Positions 16,711-26,614 are shown, counted from the first letter of the stretch. The stretch: DNA of 64,000 nt from DASXMT01 sp963803065 (GCA_963803065.1 CAWDKW010000014.1:124001-188000), one strand, 5' to 3'. Made by a program: numbers and translations. The notes: generated from the sequence alone by a model not told the origin.

Positions 16711-17322
16711 TCAGTCCCCCTGGTAGCGCTGCTCGAGCCAGGGGTCACCCCGGTCGTGATAGCCGTTGCGCTCCCAGAACCCCGGCTCATTGTGATCGAG
16801 CAGTTCCAGACCGGAGACCCATTTGGCGCTCTTCCAGAAGTAGAGGTGAGGGACGAGGAGCCGAGCCGGGCCTCCATGCTCGATGGGAAGGGGCCGGCCG
16901 TCGACCTCCCAAACGACCCACGCCCGTCCGCCGGTGACATCGGCCATGGGCAGGTTGGTGGTGTAGCCGGTATGGCTCGTGGCCAGGACGTGGGTGGCGC
17001 TGGTCAAGGGTCGGGCCGCTTCCAACAGGGTGTCGATCGAGACACCACCAAACGTCATGCCCAGCTTCGACCAGGTGGTCACGCAGTGGATGTCGCCGGT
17101 ATAGGTCGAGGGGGGCAGGGACCGGATCTCCTCCCATGTCCACGAGGTCCGCCGCCCGACCAGCCCCTCGACCGTGAACGACCAGGATTCGGTGGACAGC
17201 GTCGGCGTGACTTCAGCGGTCAGGACCGGCCACTGGTCGCCGGCATCGTATTGACCCGGCGGCAGCCGCTTGTCCCGTCGCGCCTGTCCCCGTCCGAGAA
17301 ATCCCCTGGTCGATTTGGCCAC
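16711..17322 (-). CDS. Sulfite-oxidase-like molybdopterin oxidoreductase (MsrP/YedY-like)
   Basis: 203 residues matching the oxidoreductase molybdopterin-binding domain. GDIHCVTTWSKLG contains the Cys expected to bind molybdenum, and KWVSGLELLDHNEPGFWERNGYHDRGDPW is the typical tail region. Unlike MsrP of E. coli it has no twin-arginine signal peptide, so it is likely cytoplasmic. The start is GTG 17320-17322 after GGAAGGGGG. It forms a two-gene operon with the FNR-like reductase downstream, a soluble electron donor in place of the membrane haem protein MsrQ. The substrate is unknown; related proteins reduce sulfoxides. Confidence 0.9.
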   Translation of the reverse strand: MAKSTRGFLGRGQARRDKRLPPGQYDAGDQWPVLTAEVTPTLSTESWSFTVEGLVGRRTSWTWEEIRSLPPSTYTGDIHCVTTWSKLGMTFGGVSIDTLLEAARPLTSATHVLATSHTGYTTNLPMADVTGGRAWVVWEVDGRPLPIEHGGPARLLVPHLYFWKSAKWVSGLELLDHNEPGFWERNGYHDRGDPWLEQRYQGD

Positions 17323-17346
17323 GCTCGCCCCCTTCCCGGACTGCGT

Positions 17347-18336
17347 TCAGCTGCGGTGCCCGTTGCCGGAGGTCGGCGCTGGGGGAGCGAACCTGATGTC
17401 GAGCGAGCGCAGGTACGTCTGCAGCCCGGCGTCTTGGATGGGGACGATCCATGCGTCATCGTCCGACTCGTTGTAGTGGGCGTGCCACATCCCCGGAGGG
17501 GTGGTGAACGCCGCCCCCGGCGCCCAGTCGACGCGGACGGGGTCGACGATGTCGCCGCCGTCGTCCAGCCTCGTCCCGAGGAGCGTGTAACAGCCGGGTG
17601 GGCAGTCCGTGCACAGGTCGAGGGCGACCGACTGGTGGCGGTGCGGTCGTTGCGCCGATCGTGCCGGAACGATCCCGTACATGGCCCAGAGCACGTGGGT
17701 GGCGGTCAGGGTCTGGTTCTGATTGGCGTTGGCCAGTAGGACGCTGATCCGGCTGCGGTCCGCCGCGTGAGGGGCCTCGAGGGCCTTGGCCAACTCGGCC
17801 CGGGTGGTCGCGCCGTCGTACTTGGTGGCCCGGAACCTGGCCTGGTCGGGCCGCACCCCGAGATAGCGGAGGAGCGGCTCGTCGGTGACCCAGTACATGG
17901 CCGTGTCGGTCGTGGCATGGTGCGTCGAGCGGCAGCCGGCGGGCAGCGTGATGACGTCTCCCGCCGTCCAGCTGATGACCTGGCCGTTGACGACCGAGAT
18001 GCCGTCGCCCCGTAGGACGTAGTACAGCTCCGAGGTGGCCATCGGTGCCGTCGACAGCTTCTCAGCTGGCCGGATGTGGATGAAGCTGGCCAGCAGGGCC
18101 GGGCTGGTGGCCGGGCCCACGACGATCCCGAGGGCGGCGGCGAGGTCGAGGGGTACGACCCGGGTGGCCCCGCCCTTGTGAAGTTCGGCCGAGAAGGTCT
18201 CGATCGGTATCCGGGAGGTGTAGCCGGACCCGATCGGGTTCGCCGCCTTGGAGTACTCGAAGAACCGGGCGTCGCCGCTCCAGTCCTCGCTGATCTCACC
18301 GATGCGCAGACCGAGCTCGGTCGACGTGGTCACCAT
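17347..18336 (-). CDS. Bicupin protein related to gentisate 1,2-dioxygenase
   Basis: 329 residues with two cupin barrels. The first, at about 90-165, has ELYYVLRGDGISVVNGQ and TAGDVITLPAG; the second, at about 230-320, has PHRHQSVALDL and a TPPGMWHAHYN segment that supplies His ligands. This double-cupin plan is that of gentisate/salicylate ring-cleaving dioxygenases, though the family also has non-enzymatic members. The start is ATG 18334-18336 with GGAGGAG 4 bases upstream. It is divergent from the amidohydrolase, which suits a shared aromatic breakdown role (inference). Confidence 0.82.
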   Translation of the reverse strand: MVTTSTELGLRIGEISEDWSGDARFFEYSKAANPIGSGYTSRIPIETFSAELHKGGATRVVPLDLAAALGIVVGPATSPALLASFIHIRPAEKLSTAPMATSELYYVLRGDGISVVNGQVISWTAGDVITLPAGCRSTHHATTDTAMYWVTDEPLLRYLGVRPDQARFRATKYDGATTRAELAKALEAPHAADRSRISVLLANANQNQTLTATHVLWAMYGIVPARSAQRPHRHQSVALDLCTDCPPGCYTLLGTRLDDGGDIVDPVRVDWAPGAAFTTPPGMWHAHYNESDDDAWIVPIQDAGLQTYLRSLDIRFAPPAPTSGNGHRS

Positions 18337-18484
18337 GATCTCCTCCGATCGCGCCCCAATCGTACTCTTGGCCGCCTGGCCCACGCTCATGCTCGGCCGG
18401 CCGGCATCATCGCACGGTCGGCGGACCGCACCCAGCACTAGCCTGCGTTGAGCCGGGCGATGGATGGGGCATCGCATCCGTGGT

Positions 18485-18534
18485 GCTGCTCCGTGGGGCT
18501 GCTCCGTGGGGCTGCTCCGTGGGCTGCTCCGTGG
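18485..18534. repeat. 13-bp tandem repeat in the amidohydrolase leader
   Basis: GCTGCTCCGTGGG occurs three times without mismatch at 18485, 18498 and 18511, then decays through a 12-bp copy. It lies in the 243-bp divergent gap, ending about 45 bases before the amidohydrolase ATG. Confidence 0.92.
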
Positions 18535-18579
18535 CGCTGTTGCGTGGGCCGGCTCCGTGGCCGGGGAGAGGTGGAGGGA

Positions 18580-19716
18580 ATGTCGACATCGTCGTTGGGA
18601 ATGATCTCGGCGGACTCGCACGTGAACGAGCCGCGGGACCTGTGGAGTGCGAACCTGCCGACCTCCATGCGGGATCGGGCCATGAAGGGTATCGAGGCGA
18701 CCGAGGACGGGGGCTGGTCGTTGATCCTCGACGGGTCCCACATCGGAAAGGCCGGTTCGTCTGAGGCAGACCGCCTGGCCGTCATCGAGCCTGGGCACCG
18801 GCTCGCCGTCATGCGCCAGGAGGGCATCGCCGGGGAGTGCATATTCCCCACCATCGGGCTCTACGTCTGGATGCTGCAGGACGCCGACGATGGCCGGGTG
18901 TCCTGCCGCATCTACAACGACTGGGTCCACGACCAGCTCGAGCGACAATCCCCCCGGTTCCGATGTGCCGGTGTCATCCCGACCTGGCGGCTCGAAGACG
19001 CGATCGCTGAGGTCGAGTACGTCGCCGAGTTGGGCCTGGGCGCAGCCATGCTCCCTACCGTCGCGGAGCCCTCCTACAACCATCGGCGATGGGAGCCCCT
19101 ATGGGATGTCCTCGAGGCGGCCCGTCTCCCGGTGGTCATGCACCAGGGCACCGGCCACGACATGATCTGGTATCGCGGGCCCGGAGCCACGGTGGCGAAC
19201 CTCCTGGCCACCCAGTCGGTCGGCCCGAGGACAGCGACCCTCCTGGCCACGTCGGGCGTGCTCGAGCGGCATCCCGGGCTGCACGTCGTCTTCGTCGAGT
19301 ACAACGTGGGCTGGCTGCCGTGGGTGATGGAGACGATCGACTTCTACACCGAGTCCTTCGACCGCTACGGCACCACCGACAACATGGGCTCGGCCCGCCT
19401 GGCCCGAGCGGGAAAGGCGCCCAAGCCGGTCATCACGCCGCGGCTCGAGGAGCGTCCGAGCTTCTACGTCCGCCGCCAGGTCCACGCCACCTTTCAAGAT
19501 GACAGGGTCGGCATGCAGAACATCAACATCACCGGCGTCGACGCGTTGTTGTGGGGCTCGGACTATCCCCATGAGGAGGGCACCTTCCCCCACTCGCGGG
19601 CGACGGTGGACCGGCTGGGTGCTCACCTGGCGCCCGATCAGGCCGAGAAGGTCTTCCGCGATACCGCCGCCCGGCTGTTCAGGTTCGCCCCCGACGTGCT
19701 GGCCACGCCGGTCTAG
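18580..19716 (+). CDS. Amidohydrolase family 2 (metal-dependent TIM-barrel hydrolase/decarboxylase)
   Basis: 378 residues. ISADSHVNEP opens the barrel; the usual DxHxH is reduced to D-S-H-V-N, as in many actinobacterial members. VVMHQGTGH carries the next His, and LLWGSDYPHEEGTFPHS the catalytic Asp region. Family members include 2-amino-3-carboxymuconate-semialdehyde decarboxylase and related decarboxylases. The start ATG 18580 follows GGAGAGGTGGAGGGA. Pairing with the divergent bicupin suggests breakdown of a ring-cleavage product; this is inferred. Confidence 0.9.
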   Translation: MSTSSLGMISADSHVNEPRDLWSANLPTSMRDRAMKGIEATEDGGWSLILDGSHIGKAGSSEADRLAVIEPGHRLAVMRQEGIAGECIFPTIGLYVWMLQDADDGRVSCRIYNDWVHDQLERQSPRFRCAGVIPTWRLEDAIAEVEYVAELGLGAAMLPTVAEPSYNHRRWEPLWDVLEAARLPVVMHQGTGHDMIWYRGPGATVANLLATQSVGPRTATLLATSGVLERHPGLHVVFVEYNVGWLPWVMETIDFYTESFDRYGTTDNMGSARLARAGKAPKPVITPRLEERPSFYVRRQVHATFQDDRVGMQNINITGVDALLWGSDYPHEEGTFPHSRATVDRLGAHLAPDQAEKVFRDTAARLFRFAPDVLATPV

Positions 19717-19844
19717 GCGCATCGTCGGTCCTGCTGGTGTCGCACAGCGACCCGGTCGTGGTCGTAGCCCAGCTGGGCCAGTATCTCGTCGGTGTCCGAG
19801 CCGAATGCGGGTGTGGGTCGTAACTCGGCCACGTGCTCGTGCCT
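19713..19844 (-). pseudogene. C-terminal remnant of a CaiB/BaiF (class III) CoA-transferase
   Basis: The 43 codons before the stop at 19713 read HVAELRPTPAFGSDTDEI then LAQLGYDHDRVAVR, the recognisable C-terminal tail of CaiB/BaiF CoA-transferases. The similarity stops abruptly near 19845, where a strong opposite-strand promoter begins, so only about a tenth of the gene remains. The remnant overlaps the amidohydrolase stop. It marks a past deletion or rearrangement. Confidence 0.6.
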
Positions 19845-19875
19845 GCTTCTCCCCGGACCTCTCCTGTGGGGTCCC

Positions 19876-19904
19876 TTGACACAAAGGTTAGCTCTACCTA
19901 ATAT
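19876..19904 (+). promoter_or_regulatory. Strong promoter overlapped by an IdeR/DtxR-like iron box
   Basis: TTGACA (19876-19881), a 17-base spacer and TAATAT (19899-19904) form a near-consensus housekeeping promoter, rare in this GC-rich sequence. The spacer and -10 contain AAAGGTTAGCTCTACCTAA (19883-19901), which matches 13 of 19 positions of the iron box TTAGGTTAGGCTAACCTAA. A bound iron regulator would cover the promoter. The expected start of transcription, near 19911, leads into the gene at 19950. Confidence 0.65.
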
Positions 19905-19949
19905 CTTGGTATCGGGCTCGCGAAGGTAACGCGCCCAGGGGAGCGAACA

Positions 19950-20165
19950 GTGCGAGCTGACCGTGTGGCCACCGAGACCGGGCTCCGCCGGGTGGACTGG
20001 GTCCGTATGTCGGTCGAGAGCGGGCGCCTCCGAGCCGAGGCGGTCGGGGTCGGGTTCCGGCTTCCCACTGCCTGCTCCATCCCGTTGGCCACGGCGGCCC
20101 GCCTCATCGCTGCTGGCACGCCGTACGTGACCCACGTCGTCTCGGCCGACGGGACCGGGCGGTAG
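19950..20165 (+). CDS. 71-residue conserved-looking protein behind an iron-box promoter
   Basis: It begins at GTG 19950 with AGGGGAG 6 bases upstream and follows the promoter at 19876-19904. The sequence contains RVDWVRMSVESGRLRAEAVG, then a PLATAARLIAAGTPYVTHV segment. It has no signal peptide, membrane span or Cys pair. The first half suggests beta strands, the second an amphipathic helix. No function is recognised. Iron-dependent repression is inferred from the overlapping box. The reverse frames show no better candidate. Confidence 0.65.
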   Translation: MRADRVATETGLRRVDWVRMSVESGRLRAEAVGVGFRLPTACSIPLATAARLIAAGTPYVTHVVSADGTGR

Positions 20166-20243
20166 GCGACCCGGCCATTGCCAGGGGCGGGCCGACTGCT
20201 CGAGCGCCCGGGCCATGTCGGTTACCTGTGCCGCTCGTACCGC

Positions 20244-20585
20244 TCAGTGCAACTGCTGCATCCAATCGGGCGGGACCTTGCCCGCCGGTCCCGGAACTGG
20301 TTGGTCGATCGGGTGGTGCTCAGGGGGAGCCAGGGCCGGTCCCTCGTAGGCCTCCTCGGTGACATAGCTCCAGAACCAGTCCTCGCCCGGCTCGAAGCTA
20401 CGGATCAATGGGTGCCCCGCCTCGGCCGCGTGCTTTTTGGCGTGCTGGGCGGGTGACGAGTCACAACAACCGATGTGACCGCACTGCGCGCACCGCCGGA
20501 GGTGGAACCACCACCCGTCCACCGCCATGCAATCGGCGCACCCCGTCCCGCTGGGAGGCACCGTGGGATCGATCTCTCCGGCCAT
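20244..20585 (-). CDS. UBP-type zinc finger protein
   Basis: 113 residues. The zf-UBP pattern is clear: CADCMAVDGWWFHLRRCAQCGHIGCCDSSPAQHAKKHAAEAGH gives Cys/His ligands for zinc, then HPLIRSFEPGEDWFW. In eukaryotes this finger binds the C-terminus of ubiquitin; bacterial members are stand-alone and of unknown role. It follows the cNMP/thioredoxin-reductase-like gene by 45 bases on the same strand. That pairing recurs in actinobacteria, so the two probably form an operon. Confidence 0.92.
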   Translation of the reverse strand: MAGEIDPTVPPSGTGCADCMAVDGWWFHLRRCAQCGHIGCCDSSPAQHAKKHAAEAGHPLIRSFEPGEDWFWSYVTEEAYEGPALAPPEHHPIDQPVPGPAGKVPPDWMQQLH

Positions 20586-20630
20586 AGAGGCCAGGCTATT
20601 CGGACCGGGTCGTCGACGCGACCATGCCGG

Positions 20631-22313
20631 TCACGCCGAGGTGGCCAAGTGATCGTGCACGGACCGCACCGCGCTCGACCCTTCGCCGACTGCTGACGCC
20701 ACGCGCTTGAGGGACCCCTGCCGAACGTCGCCGACCGCGAAGATGCCTGGCACCGAAGTCTCGAAGGGGAGGGGGGCCCGGCCGGCAAAGGAGGGATCGA
20801 TGGCCGCCCGGTCGGAGAGGGACCGATCGGTGAGGACGAACCCGTTGCCATCCAGCTCCACGACGCCGTCGAGCCACTCCGTTGCCGGAACGGCCCCGAT
20901 GAAACAGAACAGCCCTGAGCAGGCCACCGTCCGGCGCTCTCCCGTGGTCGTGTCCTCCAGGGTGACCTGGTCCAGATGGTCGTCGCCCGACAGTTCCCGC
21001 ACCTCGGTACAGGTGTGCACCGTGATGCGGGGGTTGGCGTCGATCCGTTCGATCAGGTAGCGGGACATGCTCACGGAGAGGTCGTCGCGCCGGATGGCGA
21101 TGGCCACCTGGCTGCCCTGTTGGGCGAGGTAGATAGCCGCCTGGCCAGCCGAGTTGCCGCCCCCAAGCACGATGACGTCGAGGCCGCTGCACACCCGCGC
21201 CTCGAGGTCGGTCGCCGCGTAGTAGACCCCGGCTCCCTCGAAGCGCTCGAGGTCTGGCACGGCCAGGCGTCGGTAGCGTGCTCCGGTGGCCACGATGACC
21301 GCTCGGGCCGGGACCTCGCTCCCGTCGGCCAGGACGAGGACGTGAAACCCGTGCTCCACCCGGAGGTCGGCCACTTCGCATGGTGCGTTGAGGCGCGCTC
21401 CGAGCCTCTGGGCCTGGATGGCGGCCCGCCCGGTGAGCTCTGCTCCCGAGACCCCGTTCGGGAAGCCGACATAGTTCTCGATGCGCGAGCTGGCTCCCGC
21501 CTGGCCGCCTGACCCCAGAGCATCGAGGGACACGGTGGAAAGGCCCTCCGAGGCGCCGTAGACGGCGGAAGCCAGGCCGGCCGGGCCGGTGCCCACCACG
21601 ACCAGGTCGAAGGTGAAGCCCGGGGTTGGCCGGTAGGTGAGCCCGAGGTGCTCGGCGAACGCGCCCACCGTGGGGTGGCGGAGCACTGCGGTGGGGGTGA
21701 CCACCACGGGCGTGTCCACCGGGCGCAGCCCCATGCTGGCCAGGAGCACGCCCACGTCCTCCTCGTCCTCGAGGTCGATCCAATGATGGACCAGATGGTT
21801 CTGGGCGGCGAACGTCCGCAGGGCCATGGCCTCGCGGGAGAAGCGCGAGCCGATGATCCGGATCGCCCACGCCGCCTCGCCCGACCGCAGGAGCTCACGG
21901 CGAGCGACGAAGGCACCGAAGATGACATCGGCGATCTCGGGTTTGGAGGCCATGACCCGATGGAACGTCTCCGGGTCGACGATCAGGATGCGTCCCGGAC
22001 GGGTCACCCGGGCCGTGAGGTAGGGCCGTTGGCCGGTCACCAGGTTCAGCTCGCCGAGGAACCGTCCGGGACCGTGGACGGCGATTGTCACGTCGATATC
22101 GTTGTCGGGACGGAGGATCTCGACCTCGCCGTCGAGCACGACCATGAAGTCGTACGTCTCGTCGCCGGCGCGGAACAGGATGTCTCCGGCGGCTACGGCC
22201 TGCTCGCGGCCGAACGGGGCCAGCTCGGCCAGGTCACCTTCGCGCAGGGTCGGCGAAGCGACATCATCGAGCCCGGCGGCTGAGTGGTCTGTCTGGGTCT
22301 TGTCAGCCGTCAC
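20631..22313 (-). CDS. Cyclic-nucleotide-binding domain fused to thioredoxin-reductase-like FAD/NAD(P) oxidoreductase
   Basis: 560 residues. Residues 25-145 are a cNMP-binding (CAP_ED) domain with GPGRFLGELNLVTGQRP. Residues 160-240 resemble a glutaredoxin-like fold without Cys. From about 245 comes a TrxB-like module: VVVGTGPAGLASAVYGASEG (FAD), VIVLGGGNSAGQAAIYLA (NAD(P)), FAVGDVRQGSLKRVASAVGEGS (C-terminal FAD site). The CxxC redox centre of thioredoxin reductase is missing. It starts at GTG 22311-22313 with GGGAGGAG upstream. Likely a signal-responsive NAD(P)H oxidoreductase; its electron acceptor is unknown. Confidence 0.92.
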   Translation of the reverse strand: MTADKTQTDHSAAGLDDVASPTLREGDLAELAPFGREQAVAAGDILFRAGDETYDFMVVLDGEVEILRPDNDIDVTIAVHGPGRFLGELNLVTGQRPYLTARVTRPGRILIVDPETFHRVMASKPEIADVIFGAFVARRELLRSGEAAWAIRIIGSRFSREAMALRTFAAQNHLVHHWIDLEDEEDVGVLLASMGLRPVDTPVVVTPTAVLRHPTVGAFAEHLGLTYRPTPGFTFDLVVVGTGPAGLASAVYGASEGLSTVSLDALGSGGQAGASSRIENYVGFPNGVSGAELTGRAAIQAQRLGARLNAPCEVADLRVEHGFHVLVLADGSEVPARAVIVATGARYRRLAVPDLERFEGAGVYYAATDLEARVCSGLDVIVLGGGNSAGQAAIYLAQQGSQVAIAIRRDDLSVSMSRYLIERIDANPRITVHTCTEVRELSGDDHLDQVTLEDTTTGERRTVACSGLFCFIGAVPATEWLDGVVELDGNGFVLTDRSLSDRAAIDPSFAGRAPLPFETSVPGIFAVGDVRQGSLKRVASAVGEGSSAVRSVHDHLATSA

Positions 22314-22443
22314 GAGCTTGCTCCTCCCGAACAAAGGGAACGTGAAAGGTCGAGCATACGGTCGGCGTCGACCGTCCCGAGCGGCGACGCCCGTGGACGG
22401 CGCCGTCACCGCCCATGGCCACTTCCGCGCCACACTGGTAGCT

Positions 22444-24123
<1,680 letters not shown>

Positions 24124-24137
24124 CCCCTGCGGGCCGC

Positions 24138-24896
24138 TCAGCGGGCCAGGTAGCCGCCGTCGATGGCGTAATAGGTCCCGGTGGCGAACGAGGCTGCGTC
24201 GCTGGCCAGCCAGGCCACCAGCTCGGCCACCTCCTGGGCCTCCCCGATTCGTCCTTGGGGATGGAGGTCGGCGAGCAGGGCGATCGAGCCCTCGTCGAGG
24301 TCCCGGGCGATGAGCGGGGTGTTGATGAAACCAGGTCCGACCGCGTTGACCCGGATCCCGTCCGAGGCGTGCTCGATGGCCGCGCTCTTGGTCAGCCCGA
24401 CCACGCCGTGCTTGGCCGCCACATAGGCAACCGACTCGGGCCAACCCACCGCGCCGAGGACGGACGCCATGTTGACGATCGATCCGCCGCCGTTTGCCCG
24501 CATGGCGCCGATCTCGGCTCGCGTGCAGTAGAACACGCCGTCAAGGTTGACCGACATCACCGAGCGCCAGCTGTCCAGGGGATAGTCCCCGGTCAGGGCG
24601 TGATCGCCCCCGATCCCGGCATTGTTCACACCGATGTCGAGTGCGCCGAATCGCTCCATGGTGGCCCGCACCATGGTATCCACCGACGTCGGGTCGGCCA
24701 CGTCGGCCTCGAGGGCGTGCGCCTCCCCACCACCGTCGCCGATGGCTGAGACGACCGCACGGGCCGCGTCCATCTGCACGTCGGCCACTGCCACCTTGGC
24801 CCCGCTGCGGGCCAGGGTCAGTGCACACGCCGCCCCGATGCCGGATCCGCCTCCGCTCACTACCGCCACCTTGCCAGCAACGTCATAGACAGCCAT
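24138..24896 (-). CDS. Short-chain dehydrogenase/reductase (classical SDR)
   Basis: 252 residues. Cofactor motif SGGGSGIGAACALTLA, VNNAGIGG, catalytic Ser in IVNMASVLG and YVAAK. The Asp in VAVADVQ after the second beta strand favours NAD over NADP. The C-terminal ATGTYYAIDGGYLAR is typical of the FabG-like group. Start ATG 24894-24896 with GAAAGGGAACC upstream. The substrate is not deducible. It converges on ettA, and a possible 50-residue gene lies 18 bases upstream on the same strand. Confidence 0.9.
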   Translation of the reverse strand: MAVYDVAGKVAVVSGGGSGIGAACALTLARSGAKVAVADVQMDAARAVVSAIGDGGGEAHALEADVADPTSVDTMVRATMERFGALDIGVNNAGIGGDHALTGDYPLDSWRSVMSVNLDGVFYCTRAEIGAMRANGGGSIVNMASVLGAVGWPESVAYVAAKHGVVGLTKSAAIEHASDGIRVNAVGPGFINTPLIARDLDEGSIALLADLHPQGRIGEAQEVAELVAWLASDAASFATGTYYAIDGGYLAR

Positions 24897-24914
24897 ATGC
24901 CGCGGTTCCCTTTC

Positions 24915-25067
24915 TCAGCTCGGTGCGCCGGACGACCCTCTATCGGCTCCGATTGCCGCCCGCATCCGCAGCTCGGTCTGGCGCCAGCGGTCGAGCGGGC
25001 GTTTGCCCTCGGCCAGTCGACGGCAGGCCTGGGTCCCCAGGAACACGGCCCGATAGAAGACGGCCAT
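24915..25067 (-). CDS. Possible 50-residue protein upstream of the SDR
   Basis: ATG 25065-25067 to TGA 24915-24917 encodes a basic, helical-looking peptide beginning MAVFYRAVFLGTQACRRLAEG and containing LDRWRQTELRMRAAIGADRG. The reading frame shows the third-position GC bias of neighbouring genes, and the stop lies 18 bases before the SDR start, as in an operon. No good Shine-Dalgarno is visible and no family is recognised, so it may be spurious. Confidence 0.35.
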   Translation of the reverse strand: MAVFYRAVFLGTQACRRLAEGKRPLDRWRQTELRMRAAIGADRGSSGAPS

Positions 25068-25157
25068 GCTGCAGGCGCCGCAGCCAGTGAGCGGCGATCG
25101 AGCTCGCGGGGCGGAACGGGGGGGGCGTCTCGATCGCCCTCGCCGTTCACCACGGGC

Positions 25158-26129
25158 TCACCAGGCGTAGTCCTCGGGTGCCGGCTGGTGCCCGGGGAAG
25201 ATGACCTCCAGGCGATCGAGGGTCTTGTCGCTCAAGGTCACGTCGAGGGCTCGCACGGCGCCGTCCAGGTGCTCCATGGTCCGGGGGCCGACGATGGGGC
25301 CGGTGACGCCGGGGCGGGTCAGCAGCCAGGCCAGCGCAACGGTGGCCGGCTCCTCACCGAGCTCGTCGCAGTAGGCCTCGTACTCCTCCAGCTGAGGGCG
25401 GTGGGCGTCGATGGCCTTCTGGGACCGTTCTGTGGCGCGCCGGCTCCGGTCGCGCTCCTTGCCCACGACGCCCCCGAGCAATCCCCCTTGGAGGGGTGAC
25501 CAGGGGATGATCCCCAGTCCGTAGTCGACGGCGGCCGGGAGGACCTCCAACTCGACATCCCGGGCCAACAAGTTGTACACGGACTGCTCGCTCACAAGGC
25601 CGAGGAGGTTCCGCCGGGCCGCAGCCTCTTGTGCCTTGGCCAGGTGCCAGCCGGCAAAGTTCGACGAGCCCACGTAGATGATCTTGCCCTGGTAGCGAAG
25701 AACCTCCATGGCCTCCCAGATCTCGTCCCACGGCGTCGACCGATCGATGTGGTGCATCTGGTATAGGTCGATGTAGTCGGTCTGGAGCCGTCGGAGCGAG
25801 GCGTCGCAAGCGCGCCGGATGTTGAGCGCGGACAACTTGCCCTCGTTCGGCCACTCCCGCATGTCCCCGTACAATTTGGTTGCGAGTACTGTTCGCTCGC
25901 GCCGACCATCCCCTTGGCTGAACCACCGCCCGACGATCTCCTCGGTCGCTCCACGCCCCTTCGTGCGGCCGTAGACGTTGGCCGTGTCGAAGAAGTTGAT
26001 CCCCAGGTCGTGGGCCCGGTCCATGATCGCGAATGCGTCAGGTTCGTCTGTCTCCGGGCCGAAATTCATTGTTCCGAGACAGATCCGACTGACCCGGAGC
26101 CCGGTCCGGCCGAGCTGTGTGTAGTCCAT
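25158..26129 (-). CDS. Aldo/keto reductase
   Basis: 323 residues, TIM barrel. It starts MDYTQLGRTGLRVSRICLGTMNFG; the tetrad Asp/Tyr are in FFDTANVYG, Lys in VLATKL and His in YQMHHID. The NADPH-site region near the C-terminus is PIVGPRTMEHLD. The C-terminal FPGHQPAPEDYAW resembles the YghZ/Tas-like AKR group. ATG 26127-26129 was chosen from similarity; the longer frame is shadow. It is divergent from the encapsulin operon with a 113-bp gap. It would reduce aldehydes or ketones with NADPH; the substrate is unknown. Confidence 0.92.
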   Translation of the reverse strand: MDYTQLGRTGLRVSRICLGTMNFGPETDEPDAFAIMDRAHDLGINFFDTANVYGRTKGRGATEEIVGRWFSQGDGRRERTVLATKLYGDMREWPNEGKLSALNIRRACDASLRRLQTDYIDLYQMHHIDRSTPWDEIWEAMEVLRYQGKIIYVGSSNFAGWHLAKAQEAAARRNLLGLVSEQSVYNLLARDVELEVLPAAVDYGLGIIPWSPLQGGLLGGVVGKERDRSRRATERSQKAIDAHRPQLEEYEAYCDELGEEPATVALAWLLTRPGVTGPIVGPRTMEHLDGAVRALDVTLSDKTLDRLEVIFPGHQPAPEDYAW

Positions 26130-26242
26130 TGCTGGACCATATCCCTGTCCGGGGCATCGTTGCCTGGAGGACCCCTTTCGCGAGGGCTCCTGGTACGGTG
26201 ACTTGAGGCAGGAGGCGAACCACACCCAAGGAGACGTGATCA

Positions 26243-26614
26243 ATGGCACAGAGCGCCGGACTGCACGAGCCCGCCGACCAGCTGTCGCCCCAGACCATCG
26301 ATCGACACCGGGCCATCACCTCCTTGCAAGAGGAGCTCGAGGCCATCGATTGGTATGACCAACGGGTCAATGCTACTGCGGATGGCGAGTTGGCTGCGGT
26401 GCTGGCCCACAATCGCGACGAGGAGAAGGAACACGCGGCGATGACGCTCGAGTGGCTGCGACGGCACGACCCAGCATTGGACCAGCACCTGCGCACCTAC
26501 CTCTTCACCACGGAGCCGGTCACCGAGGTCGAGGTCGAGGCCGAGGCGGGCGGAGGCGACGCAGAAAATGACGGCTCGTTGTCCATCGGCAGCCTGAAAG
26601 GCGAGACGCTATGA
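26243..26614 (+). CDS. Encapsulated ferritin-like protein (EncFtn), encapsulin cargo
   Basis: 123 residues. The two-helix EncFtn core has metal ligands in LQEELEAIDWYDQRVNAT and DEEKEHAAMTLEWLRRHDP, the Glu/Glu/His set of the ferroxidase centre built at a subunit interface. A flexible acidic linker leads to GSLSIGSLKGETL, a clear encapsulin targeting peptide (IGSLKG type). It oxidises Fe(II) and feeds the mineral core inside the shell. Start ATG 26243 with AAGGAG upstream. Its stop overlaps the shell gene start (ATGA). Confidence 0.96.
   Translation: MAQSAGLHEPADQLSPQTIDRHRAITSLQEELEAIDWYDQRVNATADGELAAVLAHNRDEEKEHAAMTLEWLRRHDPALDQHLRTYLFTTEPVTEVEVEAEAGGGDAENDGSLSIGSLKGETL

Noticed and set aside
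24129..24147. GC-rich palindrome between ettA and the SDR, considered a bidirectional terminator
   Set aside because: The stem is imperfect, overlaps the SDR stop and no T-run follows.
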